Assembly: GCF_001267885.1 (NCBI RefSeq)
Contig: NZ_CP012382.1
Span: forward strand, 1,537,001-1,601,000
Source: Streptomyces ambofaciens ATCC 23877
Lineage (GTDB): Bacteria > Actinomycetota > Actinomycetes > Streptomycetales > Streptomycetaceae
Reading direction: 5' to 3'
DNA: 64,000 nt
A program made the translations under genes and the position numbers. Below the pieces are notes generated by a model. The model was not told the origin of the DNA. It saw only the letters and a list, made by a program, of their open reading frames with translations, and made no database searches. This document shows positions 25,257-36,570 of this stretch, piece after piece; within the stretch, counting starts at the first letter, position 1, and each line of letters opens with the position of its first letter.

Positions 25257-26276
25257 TCAGACGCCGTCCGGGTCCGTCCGGTTGAGCGTCGACTTCGGCG
25301 CGGAGCCCGCCGTCATCAGGTAGTCCGCGGCCGACGTGTCCGTCACCAGGCTGGTGACCAGCCCGGAGCGCAGCACCGCGTCGATGGCCGCCGCCTTGCG
25401 CTGGCCGCCCGCGATCGCCACGACCTCGGGGATGTGGCGAAGCTGGTCGGCCTTGACCGTGATGCACCGCTCCCCCAGGTCCCGCCCGACCCGGCGCCCC
25501 TCGGCGTCGAAGAGGTGCGCGGACATCTCGGCGGCGACGCCGAGCGAGGCGTAGTGCGCGCGCTCCTCGTCGCTGAGCATGTCGTGCACCGTCGAGATGC
25601 CCGGCTCCCAGGAGCCGATGGAGACGCAGGCGACCGTGACCTTGTCGAAGTACTCGAAGGCCCGGGCGATCCCGGTCTGGTGGCGCAGCGCCTCGGCGGT
25701 GGCCGCGTCCGGCAGCAGCATCGGCGCGTAGATGGGATGCGCGTCGCCGCCCGACACCTGGGCCGCGCGGCGCACCGCCTCGACCGAGCCGCGCTCGGCG
25801 GTCCCGGCGTCGTACACGCCGGTCAGCTGCACCACCGTGCACGGCGGCAGCCGGTCCAGGGCCGCCGCCATGTGGATGGTGGACCGGCCCCAGGCCAGGC
25901 CCAGCACATCGCCCTCGTTGACCAGCTCGCCGAGCAGGTCGGCGGCCACCTCGCCCAGGTTCTCCGGGTCGGGCGTCTCCTCGGCGTCGGCCGGGGACTC
26001 CACCACGACGGCGTGCCTGAGGCCGTAGCGGGCCCGCAGGGCGTCCGAGCGCTCCGCGTCCAGCTCGGCCGGCACCCGGATCTCGATTCGTACAAGGTCC
26101 CGCTCGAGGGCGGTCTCCAGGACCCGGGCCACCTTGAAGCGGCTGACGCCGAACTCCTCCGCGATCTGGATCTTGGACTTGCCCTCGAGGTAGAAGCGGC
26201 GGGCCATGGCCGCCGCCTGGACCAGCTCAGCGGGTCCCATCCGCATGGCTGAACGGCCCGCCGACATACCCGACAC
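25257..26276 (-). CDS. SorC-family sugar-binding transcriptional regulator
   Basis: The 339-residue protein has an N-terminal helix-turn-helix (MARRFYLEGKSKIQIAEEFGVSRFKVARVLETA, about 24-56) and a C-terminal SorC/DeoR effector domain with VNEGDVLGLAWGRSTIHMAAAL and VQLTGVYDAG. Ligands of such domains are phosphorylated sugars. The GTG at 26276 has GAGGAG at ideal spacing. Alternative starts at 26300 and 26339 lack that. The gene lies just downstream of rpe, so a pentose phosphate effector is plausible. TGAAC half-sites upstream suggest autoregulation. Confidence 0.85.
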   Translation of the reverse strand: MSGMSAGRSAMRMGPAELVQAAAMARRFYLEGKSKIQIAEEFGVSRFKVARVLETALERDLVRIEIRVPAELDAERSDALRARYGLRHAVVVESPADAEETPDPENLGEVAADLLGELVNEGDVLGLAWGRSTIHMAAALDRLPPCTVVQLTGVYDAGTAERGSVEAVRRAAQVSGGDAHPIYAPMLLPDAATAEALRHQTGIARAFEYFDKVTVACVSIGSWEPGISTVHDMLSDEERAHYASLGVAAEMSAHLFDAEGRRVGRDLGERCITVKADQLRHIPEVVAIAGGQRKAAAIDAVLRSGLVTSLVTDTSAADYLMTAGSAPKSTLNRTDPDGV

Positions 26277-26294
26277 GGCGATCTCCTCACTGCT

Positions 26295-26366
26295 GTTCAC
26301 ACTCTGGATACGCCGTTCATCCTTGCAGATTCGGCGCACTTGATCAGCCCTGATGGGAGCCGTTCA
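26295..26366 (-). promoter_or_regulatory. Repeated TGAAC half-sites before the SorC gene
   Basis: On the minus strand TGAAC occurs at 26295-26299, 26315-26319 and 26362-26366. The latter two are within identical TGAACGGC octamers (26312-26319, 26359-26366). SorC-type regulators such as LsrR recognise TGAACA-like half-sites, so these may be autoregulatory sites. Confidence 0.45.
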
Positions 26367-26377
26367 CGTTCTGTTCC

Positions 26378-27064
26378 TCAGTGGTCGCACGCCCAGGACG
26401 CCTTGGCGGTCGCCGCCTCGGCCTGCGTGCGCAGTGCACGTACCGCCTCGGCCGGGTCCGATGCCCCGTACACGGCGGAACCCGCGACGAAGACGTCCGC
26501 GCCGGCCTCGGCGCACCGCTCGATCGTCGACGCCGACACCCCGCCGTCGACCTGGAGCCAGAGCTCCAGTCCATGCTTCTCGATCAGCTCACGCGTGCGC
26601 CGGATCTTCGGGAGCATGATGTCGAGGAACGCCTGCCCCCCGAAGCCCGGCTCAACCGTCATGACCAGCAGCATGTCCAGCTCGGGCAGCAGATCCTCGT
26701 ACGGCTCGATCGGCGTCGCGGGCTTCAGCGCCATGGACGCGCGGGCCCCCTTGGCCCGGATCTCGCGGGCGAGCCGCACCGGCGCGGCGGCCGCCTCGAC
26801 GTGGAAGGTGACCGAGCCGGCGCCCGCCTCCACGTACTGCGGCGCCCACCGGTCCGGCGCCTCGATCATCAGGTGGCAGTCCAGCGGGGTGTCCGTCGCC
26901 CGGGCCAGCGACTCCACGACCGGCACGCCGAGCGTGAGGTTGGGGACGAAATGGTTGTCCATGACGTCGACGTGGAGCCAGTCGGCTCCCTCCACCGCCT
27001 TGGCCTCGTCCGCGAGGCGGGCGAAGTCGGCGGACAGGATGCTGGGGTTGATCTGCGCGGCCAT
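26378..27064 (-). CDS. rpe: Ribulose-phosphate 3-epimerase
   Basis: Rpe interconverts ribulose 5-phosphate and xylulose 5-phosphate in the pentose phosphate pathway. The 228-residue TIM barrel has the metal and catalytic residues in [51 protein letters not shown] and [12 protein letters not shown]. The start is ATG at 27064. It lies 92 bases downstream of rsmB and upstream of the SorC gene on the same strand, a common actinobacterial fmt-rsmB-rpe order. Length is normal. Confidence 0.96.
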   Translation of the reverse strand: MAAQINPSILSADFARLADEAKAVEGADWLHVDVMDNHFVPNLTLGVPVVESLARATDTPLDCHLMIEAPDRWAPQYVEAGAGSVTFHVEAAAAPVRLAREIRAKGARASMALKPATPIEPYEDLLPELDMLLVMTVEPGFGGQAFLDIMLPKIRRTRELIEKHGLELWLQVDGGVSASTIERCAEAGADVFVAGSAVYGASDPAEAVRALRTQAEAATAKASWACDH

Positions 27065-27156
27065 GCCCCAAGACTGCCATGCCCCGTGGGGGTGGGGGGC
27101 ATCGGTCCCGGACGGAGGCGCTCGCCCGCGCGGGCCCCGCGTCCCGTCCGGTCCCC

Positions 27157-28578
27157 TCAGGCGGTCCGGCGGATCAGCGCCAGGTACATCGCGTCGGTCC
27201 CGTGCAGGTGCGGCCAGAGCTGGATGTCGGGGCCGTCGCCCAGGTCCGGTACGCCGGGCAGCAGCGGGCGGGCGTCGAGCAGCTCGGTGTCCGGATGCCG
27301 CTTGAGTGCGTCGGCGACGACGGCACGGGTCTCGGCGAGGTGCGGCGAACAGGTCGCGTAGCCGACGACTCCGCCCACCCGTACCGCCTTCAGGGCGCTG
27401 CTCAGCAGCCCGCGCTGGAGCGGGGCGAAGCCGTCCAGGTCCTCGGGACGGCGCCGCCAGCGCGCCTCGGGACGGCGGCGCAGGGCACCGAGCCCGGTGC
27501 ACGGCACGTCGACCAGGACGCGGTCGAAGCTGCCGGGGCGCCACGCCGGACGGGTGCCGTCGGCGGTGATGACCTGGTACGGCCCCGGATTGCCGTCCAG
27601 TGCCTTGGCCACCAGCCCGGCCCGGTGCGGCTGCTTCTCCGAGGCGAGCAGGAACGCACCGCGTTCGGCGGCCAGGGCCCCGAGGAGCGCCGCCTTGCCG
27701 CCGGGTCCGGCGCATCCGTCCAGCCAGCGGCGGTCCGGCCCGTCCAGGGGCGCGTTCGCGAGGGCGAGCGCGACGAGCTGACTGCCCTCGTCCTGCACGC
27801 CGGCCCGGTTCTCCCGTACGGCCTCGACGGCCCCCGGCTCGCCGCCCTCGCTCAGTCGCACGGCGTACGGCGACCAGCGGCCGGGCACCGCGGCCTCCTC
27901 GCCGAGCAGCTCTTCGGCCGTGGCGCGTCCCGGACGGGCGACGAGCGTCACCTCGGGCCGCTCGTTGTCCGCGGCCAGCAGTTCCTCGATGCCCGCCCGG
28001 CCGCCGCCGAGCGAGTCCCACAGCGCGGAGACGACCCAGCGCGGATGGGCGTGCACGACGGCGAGGTGGTCCTCGGGGTCCTCGTCGTAGGGCGGAGCGA
28101 CCCGCTCCAGCCACCCGTCGAGGTCGTCCCGCGCGACCTTCCGCAGCACGGCGTTGACGAACTTGGCCCGCCCGTCGCCGAGCACGACCCGTGCCAGCTC
28201 CACGGAGGCCGACACGGCGGCGTGGCTCGGGATCCGGGTTCCGAGCAGCTGGTGGGCGCCGAGGCTGAGCACGTCCAGTACGGGCGGGTCGACCTCGCGC
28301 AGCGGCCGGTCGACGCAGGCGGCGATGATCGCGTCGTAGGTCCCCTGCCGGCGCAGCGTCCCGTACACCAGCTCGGTGGCGAGCGCCGCGTCCCGGGCGT
28401 CGAAGCCTTCGTCCCGTTCCCGCGCCTTGCGCAGCAGCGGCGGCAGGACGAGGTTGGCGTACGCGTCCCGCTCGTCCACGGCCCTGAGCGCCTCGAAGGC
28501 GAGGAGGCGGACGGGGTCCTTCTGGGGCCTGCGGTACGGCTTGCCGGGCTTGCGGGGACGACGAGGCTGCTCGCTCAC
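27157..28578 (-). CDS. rsmB: 16S rRNA (cytosine-5) methyltransferase RsmB
   Basis: The 473-residue protein methylates 16S rRNA (C967 in E. coli numbering). It has an N-terminal NusB-like RNA-binding domain (about 20-160) and a C-terminal SAM-dependent domain with [15 protein letters not shown]. The two motif cysteines are in [10 protein letters not shown] and [10 protein letters not shown]. The start is GTG at 28578 ([19 protein letters not shown]), with GGAG ten bases before it. The N-terminal 20 residues are basic. It follows fmt by 79 bases. Confidence 0.93.
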   Translation of the reverse strand: MSEQPRRPRKPGKPYRRPQKDPVRLLAFEALRAVDERDAYANLVLPPLLRKARERDEGFDARDAALATELVYGTLRRQGTYDAIIAACVDRPLREVDPPVLDVLSLGAHQLLGTRIPSHAAVSASVELARVVLGDGRAKFVNAVLRKVARDDLDGWLERVAPPYDEDPEDHLAVVHAHPRWVVSALWDSLGGGRAGIEELLAADNERPEVTLVARPGRATAEELLGEEAAVPGRWSPYAVRLSEGGEPGAVEAVRENRAGVQDEGSQLVALALANAPLDGPDRRWLDGCAGPGGKAALLGALAAERGAFLLASEKQPHRAGLVAKALDGNPGPYQVITADGTRPAWRPGSFDRVLVDVPCTGLGALRRRPEARWRRRPEDLDGFAPLQRGLLSSALKAVRVGGVVGYATCSPHLAETRAVVADALKRHPDTELLDARPLLPGVPDLGDGPDIQLWPHLHGTDAMYLALIRRTA

Positions 28579-28657
28579 GAAAAAGGTGCTCCGGGTGTGG
28601 GATGAAGTGCGTTCACCAGCGTACGTCGGGCCGGTGAACGGTGGTGCGGAGGCCGGG

Positions 28658-30477
<1,820 letters not shown>

Positions 30478-30607
30478 CCGCGAGGACCCGCCGGCCCACT
30501 GCCCTCCCGTTGTACTCGGAGGGCGGTGGGCCTCCGTCCGACCGCTCCCCAACCGCCCGCCTGGCGCGAGGACACGCGCACGCGCCCACGCCTTCGCCGG
30601 GTCCGCC

Positions 30608-30742
30608 TCACCCCCACCTCCGCTGGGGCCTGCCTCATCCGCGCCTCCGCCGAGGCCGCCTCACCCACGCCCCCGCCAGGCCCATTCCACCCACGCCACC
30701 GCGGGGCCTGCGTCACCGGCGCCCCCCGCCGGGCCCGTCTCA
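30608..30742. repeat. 26-27 base tandem repeat between convergent genes
   Basis: Five diverged units of consensus TCACCCACGCCNCCGCCGGG plus about six bases start at 30608, 30635, 30661, 30687 and 30713, and a sixth begins at 30740. The priA stop codon is part of the last unit. No hairpin terminator is otherwise visible between the HTH gene and priA. Confidence 0.75.
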
Positions 30743-32890
30743 CCCGATGTCGGGCGGATCGATCCGCACCCATACCGCCGTCTCGCCGCCCCGCGCCATG
30801 CGGGCCGCCTGAGCGGCCTTCAGCGCACCCGCCAGCGCAGCGCCGCGCCCCGGCGGCACCCGGACCAGCGCGCGCTCCCACTGCTCCCCCGGCGGCGGGT
30901 CGCCCGCCCGCCGGGGGCGCCCCGCGGACGTCACCGGCAGCGGCACCGGGCCCAGTACCTCGGCCTCGCCCGGCAGCTCCACGGCACGCAGGAAACCGGC
31001 CACCGCGTCGGGCGGACCCGCCACGGACGCCATCCGGGACACCGGCGGAAAACCCAGCTCGGCCCGCTCGGCCAGCTCCCGCACCGCATGGCCGACGGGG
31101 TCCCAGCGCACCAGGGCCTGCACCGGCCGCAGGGTCGGCTCGGCGACCGCGACGACGGTGCCCCCGGCGCCCTGCGGCCGCACCAGCGCGGCGGCGGCCA
31201 GCCAGCGCCGCAGCGCGTCCTCACCGGCGCGCAGGTCGGGCCGTCCGAGCATCGCCCAGCCGTCGAGCAGCAGGGCCGCCGCGTAGCCGCCCTCGGCGAC
31301 GGGCTCGGCGCCCGGGGTGCTCACGACCAGGGCGGGAGCCTCGGACACGGTGTCCAGCACGTGCTCGCGCCCCGAGGTCCGCACCGGCACGGCCGGGAAC
31401 GCCCGTCCCAGCTCCTCGGCCGTGCGCCGCGCCCCCACCACCTGCGCGCGCAGCCGGAACGCCCCGCACTCCGGGCAGTGCCAGCCGCCCTCCTCGCGCC
31501 CGCACCATCCACAGCGCAGCGCGGCCCCGGACTCCTGGCCCTCCAGCGGCCCCGAGCAGTGCCGGCACCGCGCGGGCGTCCGGCAGGCGGCACACGCCAT
31601 CCTCGGTACGTAACCCCGCCGGGGCACCTGCACGAGCACCGGTCCCTGCCGCAGTCCGTCCCGGACGACCTGCCAGGCGAGGGTCGGCAGCCGCGCGGCC
31701 CGCGCCGCCTCGTCACGCGCCAGATCCCCGTCACCCACGGTCCGTACGAGCGGGGCGGCGGACCGCACCTGCTCCCGCGCGGCGACCAGGGGCCGGGCCC
31801 AGCCGCTCTCCACGAGCTGGGCGGCCTCCACCGTGCAGCTCCAGGCGCCCAGCAGGAACGCACAACGGTCCTGGGCGGCACGCAGCAGCAGCACGTCACG
31901 CGCGTGCGGCTGCGGGGCGTGGGGCTCGCTGTGGCTGTCGTCGCCGTCGTCCCACAGGGCGACCAGACCGAGGTCCCGCACCGGCGCGAACATGGCGGCG
32001 CGCGTCCCGATGACCGCCCGGACCGCGCCTCGGCGCACCGCCAGCCACTGCGCGTACCGCTTCTCGGGCCCGGCGTCGGCGGTGAGCACCGCGTGCCGTC
32101 CCTCACCCAGCAGGGCGGTCAGCGCGGCGTCCGCGCGGGCGACGGCCCGTCCGTCCGGCAGGACGACGAGCGCGCCGCGCCCGGAGGCCAGCGTCGCCGC
32201 GACGGCCCGGGCCAGCTCCTCGCTCCACTGCGGGCCGGGCAGGGCGTTCCACACCGCGCGCGGCGCGCCTCCGGCGGCGAGGGCCGCGACGAAGGCGGCG
32301 CCCTGCTCGTACCGCGTCCAGGGGCCCGGCGCGGGCACCGGTGGCGGGGGCATCGGCTCCGGCGAGGTCCGCTTCTCGGCGCGCGCGTTGCGCGGCGGTA
32401 CGGCGAGCTGCAGCACGTCGGCGAGGCTGCCCGCGTACCGGTCGGCGACCGCCCGCGCGAGTCCCAGCAGCTCCTCGTCGAGCACCCGCTCGGGCGACAC
32501 GACCTGCGCCAGGGCGGCCAGGGGCCCCGAGTAGTCGGACTCGGCGAGCCGCTCGATCAGAAAGCCGTCGATGAGCCCCCCGCCCTCACGCCGCCCGTCC
32601 CGCACCCGGTGGCGTCCGGCCCCGAAGCGCACCCGCACCCGCACACCGGGCTGGGCGTCGGCGTCCAGCTCCTCGGGGACGGCGTAGTCGAAGTACCGGT
32701 CGAGGTGGAGTACGCCCTTGTCGACGAGCACCCGGGCGACGGGCCGGTCCTTGGCGAGCGCGGCTCCGCGCCAGGTCCGCGGCTTGGCCCGCGGCGCCTT
32801 CGCCCGGCGCACGCTCTCCCGGATGAGCGCGAGCTGCTCGGGCGGCGCGTCCTGCGCGCCGCCGCCCGACGGTTCGTTCTCGCTGCTCAC
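30740..32890 (-). CDS. priA: PriA-like primosomal protein without helicase motifs
   Basis: PriA restarts stalled replication forks. The 716-residue protein keeps the N-terminal DNA-binding domain (ARVLVDKGVLHLDRYFDYAVPEEL) and the zinc cysteines ([17 protein letters not shown] and CGWCGREEGGWHCPECG). The helicase motifs are degraded: no GxGKT/S P-loop is present after NALPGPQWSEELARAVAA, and the DEEH box reads DDGDDS. This loss is known for actinobacterial PriA, which is thought to be a structural primosome component. The start is GTG at 32890. It lies upstream of the HTH gene, convergent with it. Confidence 0.9.
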   Translation of the reverse strand: MSSENEPSGGGAQDAPPEQLALIRESVRRAKAPRAKPRTWRGAALAKDRPVARVLVDKGVLHLDRYFDYAVPEELDADAQPGVRVRVRFGAGRHRVRDGRREGGGLIDGFLIERLAESDYSGPLAALAQVVSPERVLDEELLGLARAVADRYAGSLADVLQLAVPPRNARAEKRTSPEPMPPPPVPAPGPWTRYEQGAAFVAALAAGGAPRAVWNALPGPQWSEELARAVAATLASGRGALVVLPDGRAVARADAALTALLGEGRHAVLTADAGPEKRYAQWLAVRRGAVRAVIGTRAAMFAPVRDLGLVALWDDGDDSHSEPHAPQPHARDVLLLRAAQDRCAFLLGAWSCTVEAAQLVESGWARPLVAAREQVRSAAPLVRTVGDGDLARDEAARAARLPTLAWQVVRDGLRQGPVLVQVPRRGYVPRMACAACRTPARCRHCSGPLEGQESGAALRCGWCGREEGGWHCPECGAFRLRAQVVGARRTAEELGRAFPAVPVRTSGREHVLDTVSEAPALVVSTPGAEPVAEGGYAAALLLDGWAMLGRPDLRAGEDALRRWLAAAALVRPQGAGGTVVAVAEPTLRPVQALVRWDPVGHAVRELAERAELGFPPVSRMASVAGPPDAVAGFLRAVELPGEAEVLGPVPLPVTSAGRPRRAGDPPPGEQWERALVRVPPGRGAALAGALKAAQAARMARGGETAVWVRIDPPDIG

Positions 32891-33102
32891 GCCTGCATTC
32901 TTACCAAAGACCACTGACAACGAGGACGGGCCCGGGCCCCCGGTCGTTCGCCCGCGGCCACGGTGCGTCCGTGCCGCGGGCCACCCCAGCTCGCCGGTCG
33001 CCTCCGCCCCGCGGACGACGGCACCGGAGCCCTGGGGAGCCCGAGCGGTACGACTCGGTCGCGGTCCGGACTGCGCTCGCAGGGCGGACGCAGCCCGGGC
33101 CC
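32891..33102. other. Non-coding segment upstream of priA
   Basis: Together with the repeat array that follows it, this forms a 547-base stretch without a gene between priA and metK. It should hold the priA promoter, but no clear -10/-35 pair is assignable. Confidence 0.5.
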
Positions 33103-33355
33103 CACAGGTTCCGTCCAGACCCGACAGCCTCCGTCCCAGGCCCCACAGCCCGTTCCAGGCCCCACAGCCTCCGTCCAGGCCCGACAAGCACCGTGCAGGC
33201 CTCGCGTGCGCGTCCAGGCCCCCCCGAGCGCCGTCCAAGCCCCGCGCAGGCCCACTCAGACCCCGCGTGCGCCGCCCAGGCCCCCAGGCGCCGCCCAGGA
33301 CCCGGCAGGCGCCGCCCAGCCCGCAAGGCCCATCCACACCCCGCAGGCGCCGTCA
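33103..33355. repeat. Decaying ~20-base tandem repeat between metK and priA
   Basis: About a dozen diverged copies of CAGCCTCCGTCCAGGCCCCA follow one another, clearest at 33120-33220 and more degenerate towards 33355. Unit length varies from 19 to 21, so it is not a coding repeat. It lies in non-coding DNA after the metK terminator. Confidence 0.8.
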
Positions 33356-33374
33356 GCCCCGGTGCCGGACGCAC

Positions 33375-33413
33375 CGAGGCCCGGTGTCCCCGCCGAGGGG
33401 GCACCGGGCCTCG
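33375..33413 (-). terminator. metK terminator hairpin
   Basis: CGAGGCCCGGTG (33375-33386) and CACCGGGCCTCG (33402-33413) make a perfect 12-base stem, 24 bases beyond the metK stop. No T run follows. Confidence 0.85.
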
Positions 33414-33437
33414 CCGTATGGCCGTCGGGCGGGAGCC

Positions 33438-34646
33438 TTACAGCCCCGCCGCCTGACGCAGCGCGTCCACGCGGTCCGTGCGCTCCCAGGTGAAGTCGGG
33501 AAGCTCACGGCCGAAGTGGCCGTACGCGGCGGTCTGGGCGTAGATCGGGCGGAGCAGGTCGAGGTCGCGGATGATGGCGGCCGGACGGAGGTCGAAGACC
33601 TCGTCGATCGCCTTCTCGATCTTCTCCGCGTCGATCTTGGCGGTGCCGAAGGTCTCCACGAACAGACCGACCGGCTCGGCCTTGCCGATGGCGTAGGCGA
33701 CCTGGACCTCGCAGCGGGCGGCGAGACCCGCGGCGACGACGTTCTTGGCGACCCAGCGCATCGCGTACGCGGCGGAGCGGTCGACCTTGGACGGGTCCTT
33801 GCCCGAGAAGGCGCCGCCGCCGTGGCGTGCCATGCCGCCGTAGGTGTCGATGATGATCTTGCGGCCGGTCAGACCGGCGTCGCCCATCGGGCCGCCGATC
33901 TCGAAACGACCGGTGGGGTTGACCAGGAGACGGTAGTTCTCCGTGTCGAGCTTGATGCCGTCGTCCAGAAGCGCCTTCAGCTCCGGCTCGACGACGAACT
34001 CCTTGATGTCGGGGGCGAGCAGCGATTCCAGGTCAATGTCGCTCGCGTGCTGCGACGAGACGACGACTGTGTCAAGTCGGACCGCCTTGTCGCCGTCGTA
34101 CTCGATGGTGACCTGTGTCTTGCCGTCCGGACGCAGGTACGGGATCGTCCCGTTCTTGCGGACCTCGGACAGGCGCTTGGACAGGCGGTGCGCCAGGAAG
34201 ACCGGCAGCGGCATCAGCGTCGGCGTCTCGTCGGACGCGTAGCCGAACATCAGGCCCTGGTCGCCGGCGCCCTGCCGGTCCAGCTCGTCCTCGTCGCCCT
34301 CGACCCGGTTCTCGTAGGCCGTGTCGACGCCCTGCGCGATGTCCGGGGACTGGGCGCCGATCGAGACCGAGACGCCGCAGGAGGCGCCGTCGAAGCCCTT
34401 CTTCGAGGAGTCGTAGCCGATCTCCAGGATCTTGCCGCGGACCAGCGTGGCGATGTCCGCGTAGGCCTTGGTGGTGACCTCACCGGCCACGTGCACCAGA
34501 CCGGTGGTGATCAGGGTTTCGACGGCGACCCGGGAGGTCGGGTCCTCACGCAGAAGCGCGTCGAGAATGGTGTCGCTGATCTGGTCAGCGATCTTGTCGG
34601 GGTGACCTTCGGTCACGGACTCCGAGGTGAAAAGGCGACGGGACAC
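33438..34646 (-). CDS. metK: S-adenosylmethionine synthetase
   Basis: MetK makes SAM from methionine and ATP. The 402-residue protein starts [25 protein letters not shown] and has the ATP and metal motifs [32 protein letters not shown] and the flexible-loop region. The GTG at 34646 matches known streptomycete MetK length and follows AGGGAG; an upstream in-frame start at 34709 would add 21 unrelated residues. It is followed by a strong hairpin. MetK level is known to influence sporulation and antibiotic production in Streptomyces. Confidence 0.97.
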   Translation of the reverse strand: MSRRLFTSESVTEGHPDKIADQISDTILDALLREDPTSRVAVETLITTGLVHVAGEVTTKAYADIATLVRGKILEIGYDSSKKGFDGASCGVSVSIGAQSPDIAQGVDTAYENRVEGDEDELDRQGAGDQGLMFGYASDETPTLMPLPVFLAHRLSKRLSEVRKNGTIPYLRPDGKTQVTIEYDGDKAVRLDTVVVSSQHASDIDLESLLAPDIKEFVVEPELKALLDDGIKLDTENYRLLVNPTGRFEIGGPMGDAGLTGRKIIIDTYGGMARHGGGAFSGKDPSKVDRSAAYAMRWVAKNVVAAGLAARCEVQVAYAIGKAEPVGLFVETFGTAKIDAEKIEKAIDEVFDLRPAAIIRDLDLLRPIYAQTAAYGHFGRELPDFTWERTDRVDALRQAAGL

Positions 34647-34886
34647 AACGCTCCCTGGGGTTGCAGCGGCTGCTGGCTGATCATTGGTGGACGGCACGGG
34701 GAGCTGCACCCGGCGACGTCCGAGAACAGTTTATCGGTCGCACTCGGCCGCGGACCCACCCGTCTCAGCTCTCGGGAGGGCTGTGACCTGCGGCACGGGC
34801 ATTCTGCCCAGAACGGAGCGCCGATGGCCAGGGGCGCCACGCTCGAATGCGCGGGCTTCGCGAGGACCGTGGAATGAATGAGTCAT

Positions 34887-36089
34887 TCAGCCGAGCCGTT
34901 CGGCCACGAGGTCCCACACGGTTTCGGCCAGTGCTTCCTTCGGGCCGTGCGCCACCGGGGTCTCGCTGCCGTCGGCGCCGAGGACCACGGCCTCGTTCTC
35001 CTCGGAGCCGAAGGTCTTGCGCTCCCCCACCTCGTTCACCACGAGGAGGTCGCAGCCCTTGCGCTTCAGCTTGGCCCGTCCGTTGGCGAGGACGTCGTCG
35101 GTCTCGGCGGCGAAACCGACGACCACCTGTCCCGGGCGGGCCCGGTCCGCGGCGATCTCCGCGAGGATGTCCGGGTTGCGCACCAGGGTGATCGGCGCGG
35201 GTTCCCGGTCGTCCTTCTTCTTGATCTTCCCGGTGGCGTACGTGGCCGGGCGGAAGTCCGCGACCGCCGCGGCCATGACCACGGCGTCGGCGTCCGCCGC
35301 GGCGCTCAGCACGGCCTCGCGCAGTTCCACGGCGGTGCCCACCGGGACCACGTCCACGCCGGCCGGGTCCGGCAGCGAGGCGTTCGCCGCGACCAGGGTG
35401 ACGCGGGCGCCCCGGGCGGCGGCGGTGCGTGCCAGGGCGTAGCCCTGCTTGCCCGAGGAGCGGTTGCCGAGGAAGCGGACCGGGTCGAGGGGCTCCCGGG
35501 TGCCGCCGGCGCTCACGACGACGTGCCGTCCGGCGAGGTCGGGCTCGGCCACGCCGCGGGCGAGGACGCGTCGGCACACCTCGAAGATCTCGCCCGGGTC
35601 CGGCAGCCGCCCCTTGCCGGTGTCGACGCCGGTGAGGCGGCCGACGGCGGGTTCGACGACGACGGCACCGCGACGACGCAGCGTCGCCACGTTCTCCTGG
35701 GTGGCGGGGTGCTCCCACATCTCGGTGTGCATGGCGGGGGCGAAGACGACCGGGCAGCGGGCCGTGAGCAGGGTGTTGGTGAGGAGGTCGTCGGCGAGTC
35801 CGTGAGCGGCCTTGGCGAGCATGTCCGCGGTGGCCGGAGCGACGACGACCAGGTCGGCGTGCTGGCCGATGCGCACGTGCGGGACCTGGTGGACGTCGTC
35901 CCACACCTCGGTGGACACCGGGTTGCCCGAGAGAGCGGACCAGGTGGCGGCGCCGACGAACTGCAGCGCGGAGGCGGTGGGGACGACCCGGACCTCGTGT
36001 CCCGACTCGGTGAACCTGCGCAGCAGCTCGCAGGCCTTGTACGCGGCGATACCGCCGCTGACCCCCAGGACGACCTTGGGCTTGTCCAC
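34887..36089 (-). CDS. coaBC: Bifunctional CoaBC (Dfp), coenzyme A synthesis
   Basis: CoaBC makes phosphopantothenoylcysteine (CoaB) and decarboxylates it (CoaC). The 400-residue protein has the flavoprotein CoaC half first (VVLGVSGGIAAYKACELLRRF, VVAPATADMLAKAAHGLADDLL, PAMHTEMWEHPAT). The CoaB half follows (VSAGGTREPLDPVRFLGNRSSGKQG, KIKKKDDREPAPI). The GTG at 36089 has GGGGAGAGACG before it; an upstream ATG at 36125 would add 12 residues with no support. It lies between rpoZ and metK, as in other streptomycetes. Confidence 0.94.
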   Translation of the reverse strand: MDKPKVVLGVSGGIAAYKACELLRRFTESGHEVRVVPTASALQFVGAATWSALSGNPVSTEVWDDVHQVPHVRIGQHADLVVVAPATADMLAKAAHGLADDLLTNTLLTARCPVVFAPAMHTEMWEHPATQENVATLRRRGAVVVEPAVGRLTGVDTGKGRLPDPGEIFEVCRRVLARGVAEPDLAGRHVVVSAGGTREPLDPVRFLGNRSSGKQGYALARTAAARGARVTLVAANASLPDPAGVDVVPVGTAVELREAVLSAAADADAVVMAAAVADFRPATYATGKIKKKDDREPAPITLVRNPDILAEIAADRARPGQVVVGFAAETDDVLANGRAKLKRKGCDLLVVNEVGERKTFGSEENEAVVLGADGSETPVAHGPKEALAETVWDLVAERLG

Positions 36090-36144
36090 CGTCTCTCCCC
36101 GGCTCGGATAACGCGCTCGGACCACGCGTACGACCCATCACACA

Positions 36145-36179
36145 CCACAGGCCCGACAGTCGGACTGCCGGGCCTGTGG
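36145..36179 (-). terminator. Hairpin between rpoZ and coaBC
   Basis: CCACAGGCCCG and CGGGCCTGTGG pair perfectly, with an inner CAGTC-G-GACTG stem. The hairpin lies between the rpoZ stop and the coaBC start and probably ends the gmk-rpoZ transcript or reduces readthrough. Confidence 0.8.
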
Positions 36180-36217
36180 AAAAGTCAGCGCGAGGCTGAA
36201 AATAGTACCGCCGGGTG

Positions 36218-36490
36218 TTACTGCGCCGGGCCTTCGATGGCCTCGGACGTCAGCAGCCCCGCGTTGATCTCGCGCAGGGCGATCGAGAGCGGCTTCTCGT
36301 GGACGTGGGTGTCGACGAGCGGACCGACGTACTCGAGGAGGCCCTCGCCGAGCTGCGAGTAGTACGCGTTGATCTGGCGGGCCCGCTTGGCCGCGTAGAT
36401 CACGAGGCTGTACTTCGAGTCCGTGGCCTCGAGAAGCTCGTCGATCGGCGGGTTGATGATGCCCTCGGGCGCGGAGATGGAAGAGGACAC
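36218..36490 (-). CDS. rpoZ: RNA polymerase omega subunit
   Basis: The 90-residue omega subunit helps assemble RNA polymerase through the beta-prime subunit. [32 protein letters not shown] is the conserved omega core, and the C-terminal part ([15 protein letters not shown]) completes it. The start is GTG at 36490 after GGAAGGTAGAGC. It follows gmk, the standard gmk-rpoZ-coaBC order of many bacteria. Loss of omega in Streptomyces is known to affect development. Confidence 0.96.
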   Translation of the reverse strand: MSSSISAPEGIINPPIDELLEATDSKYSLVIYAAKRARQINAYYSQLGEGLLEYVGPLVDTHVHEKPLSIALREINAGLLTSEAIEGPAQ

Positions 36491-36570
36491 GCTCTACCTT
36501 CCGATGGATGGGAAAGATTCAGTCGGGTGACCGGTCGGCCGATCGGTCGGGACCGGCGGACCAGGAACGA

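Noticed and set aside
34647..34886. Possible SAM riboswitch before metK
   Set aside because: I could not find the conserved core of SAM-I, SAM-II or SAM-IV aptamers in the minus-strand leader.
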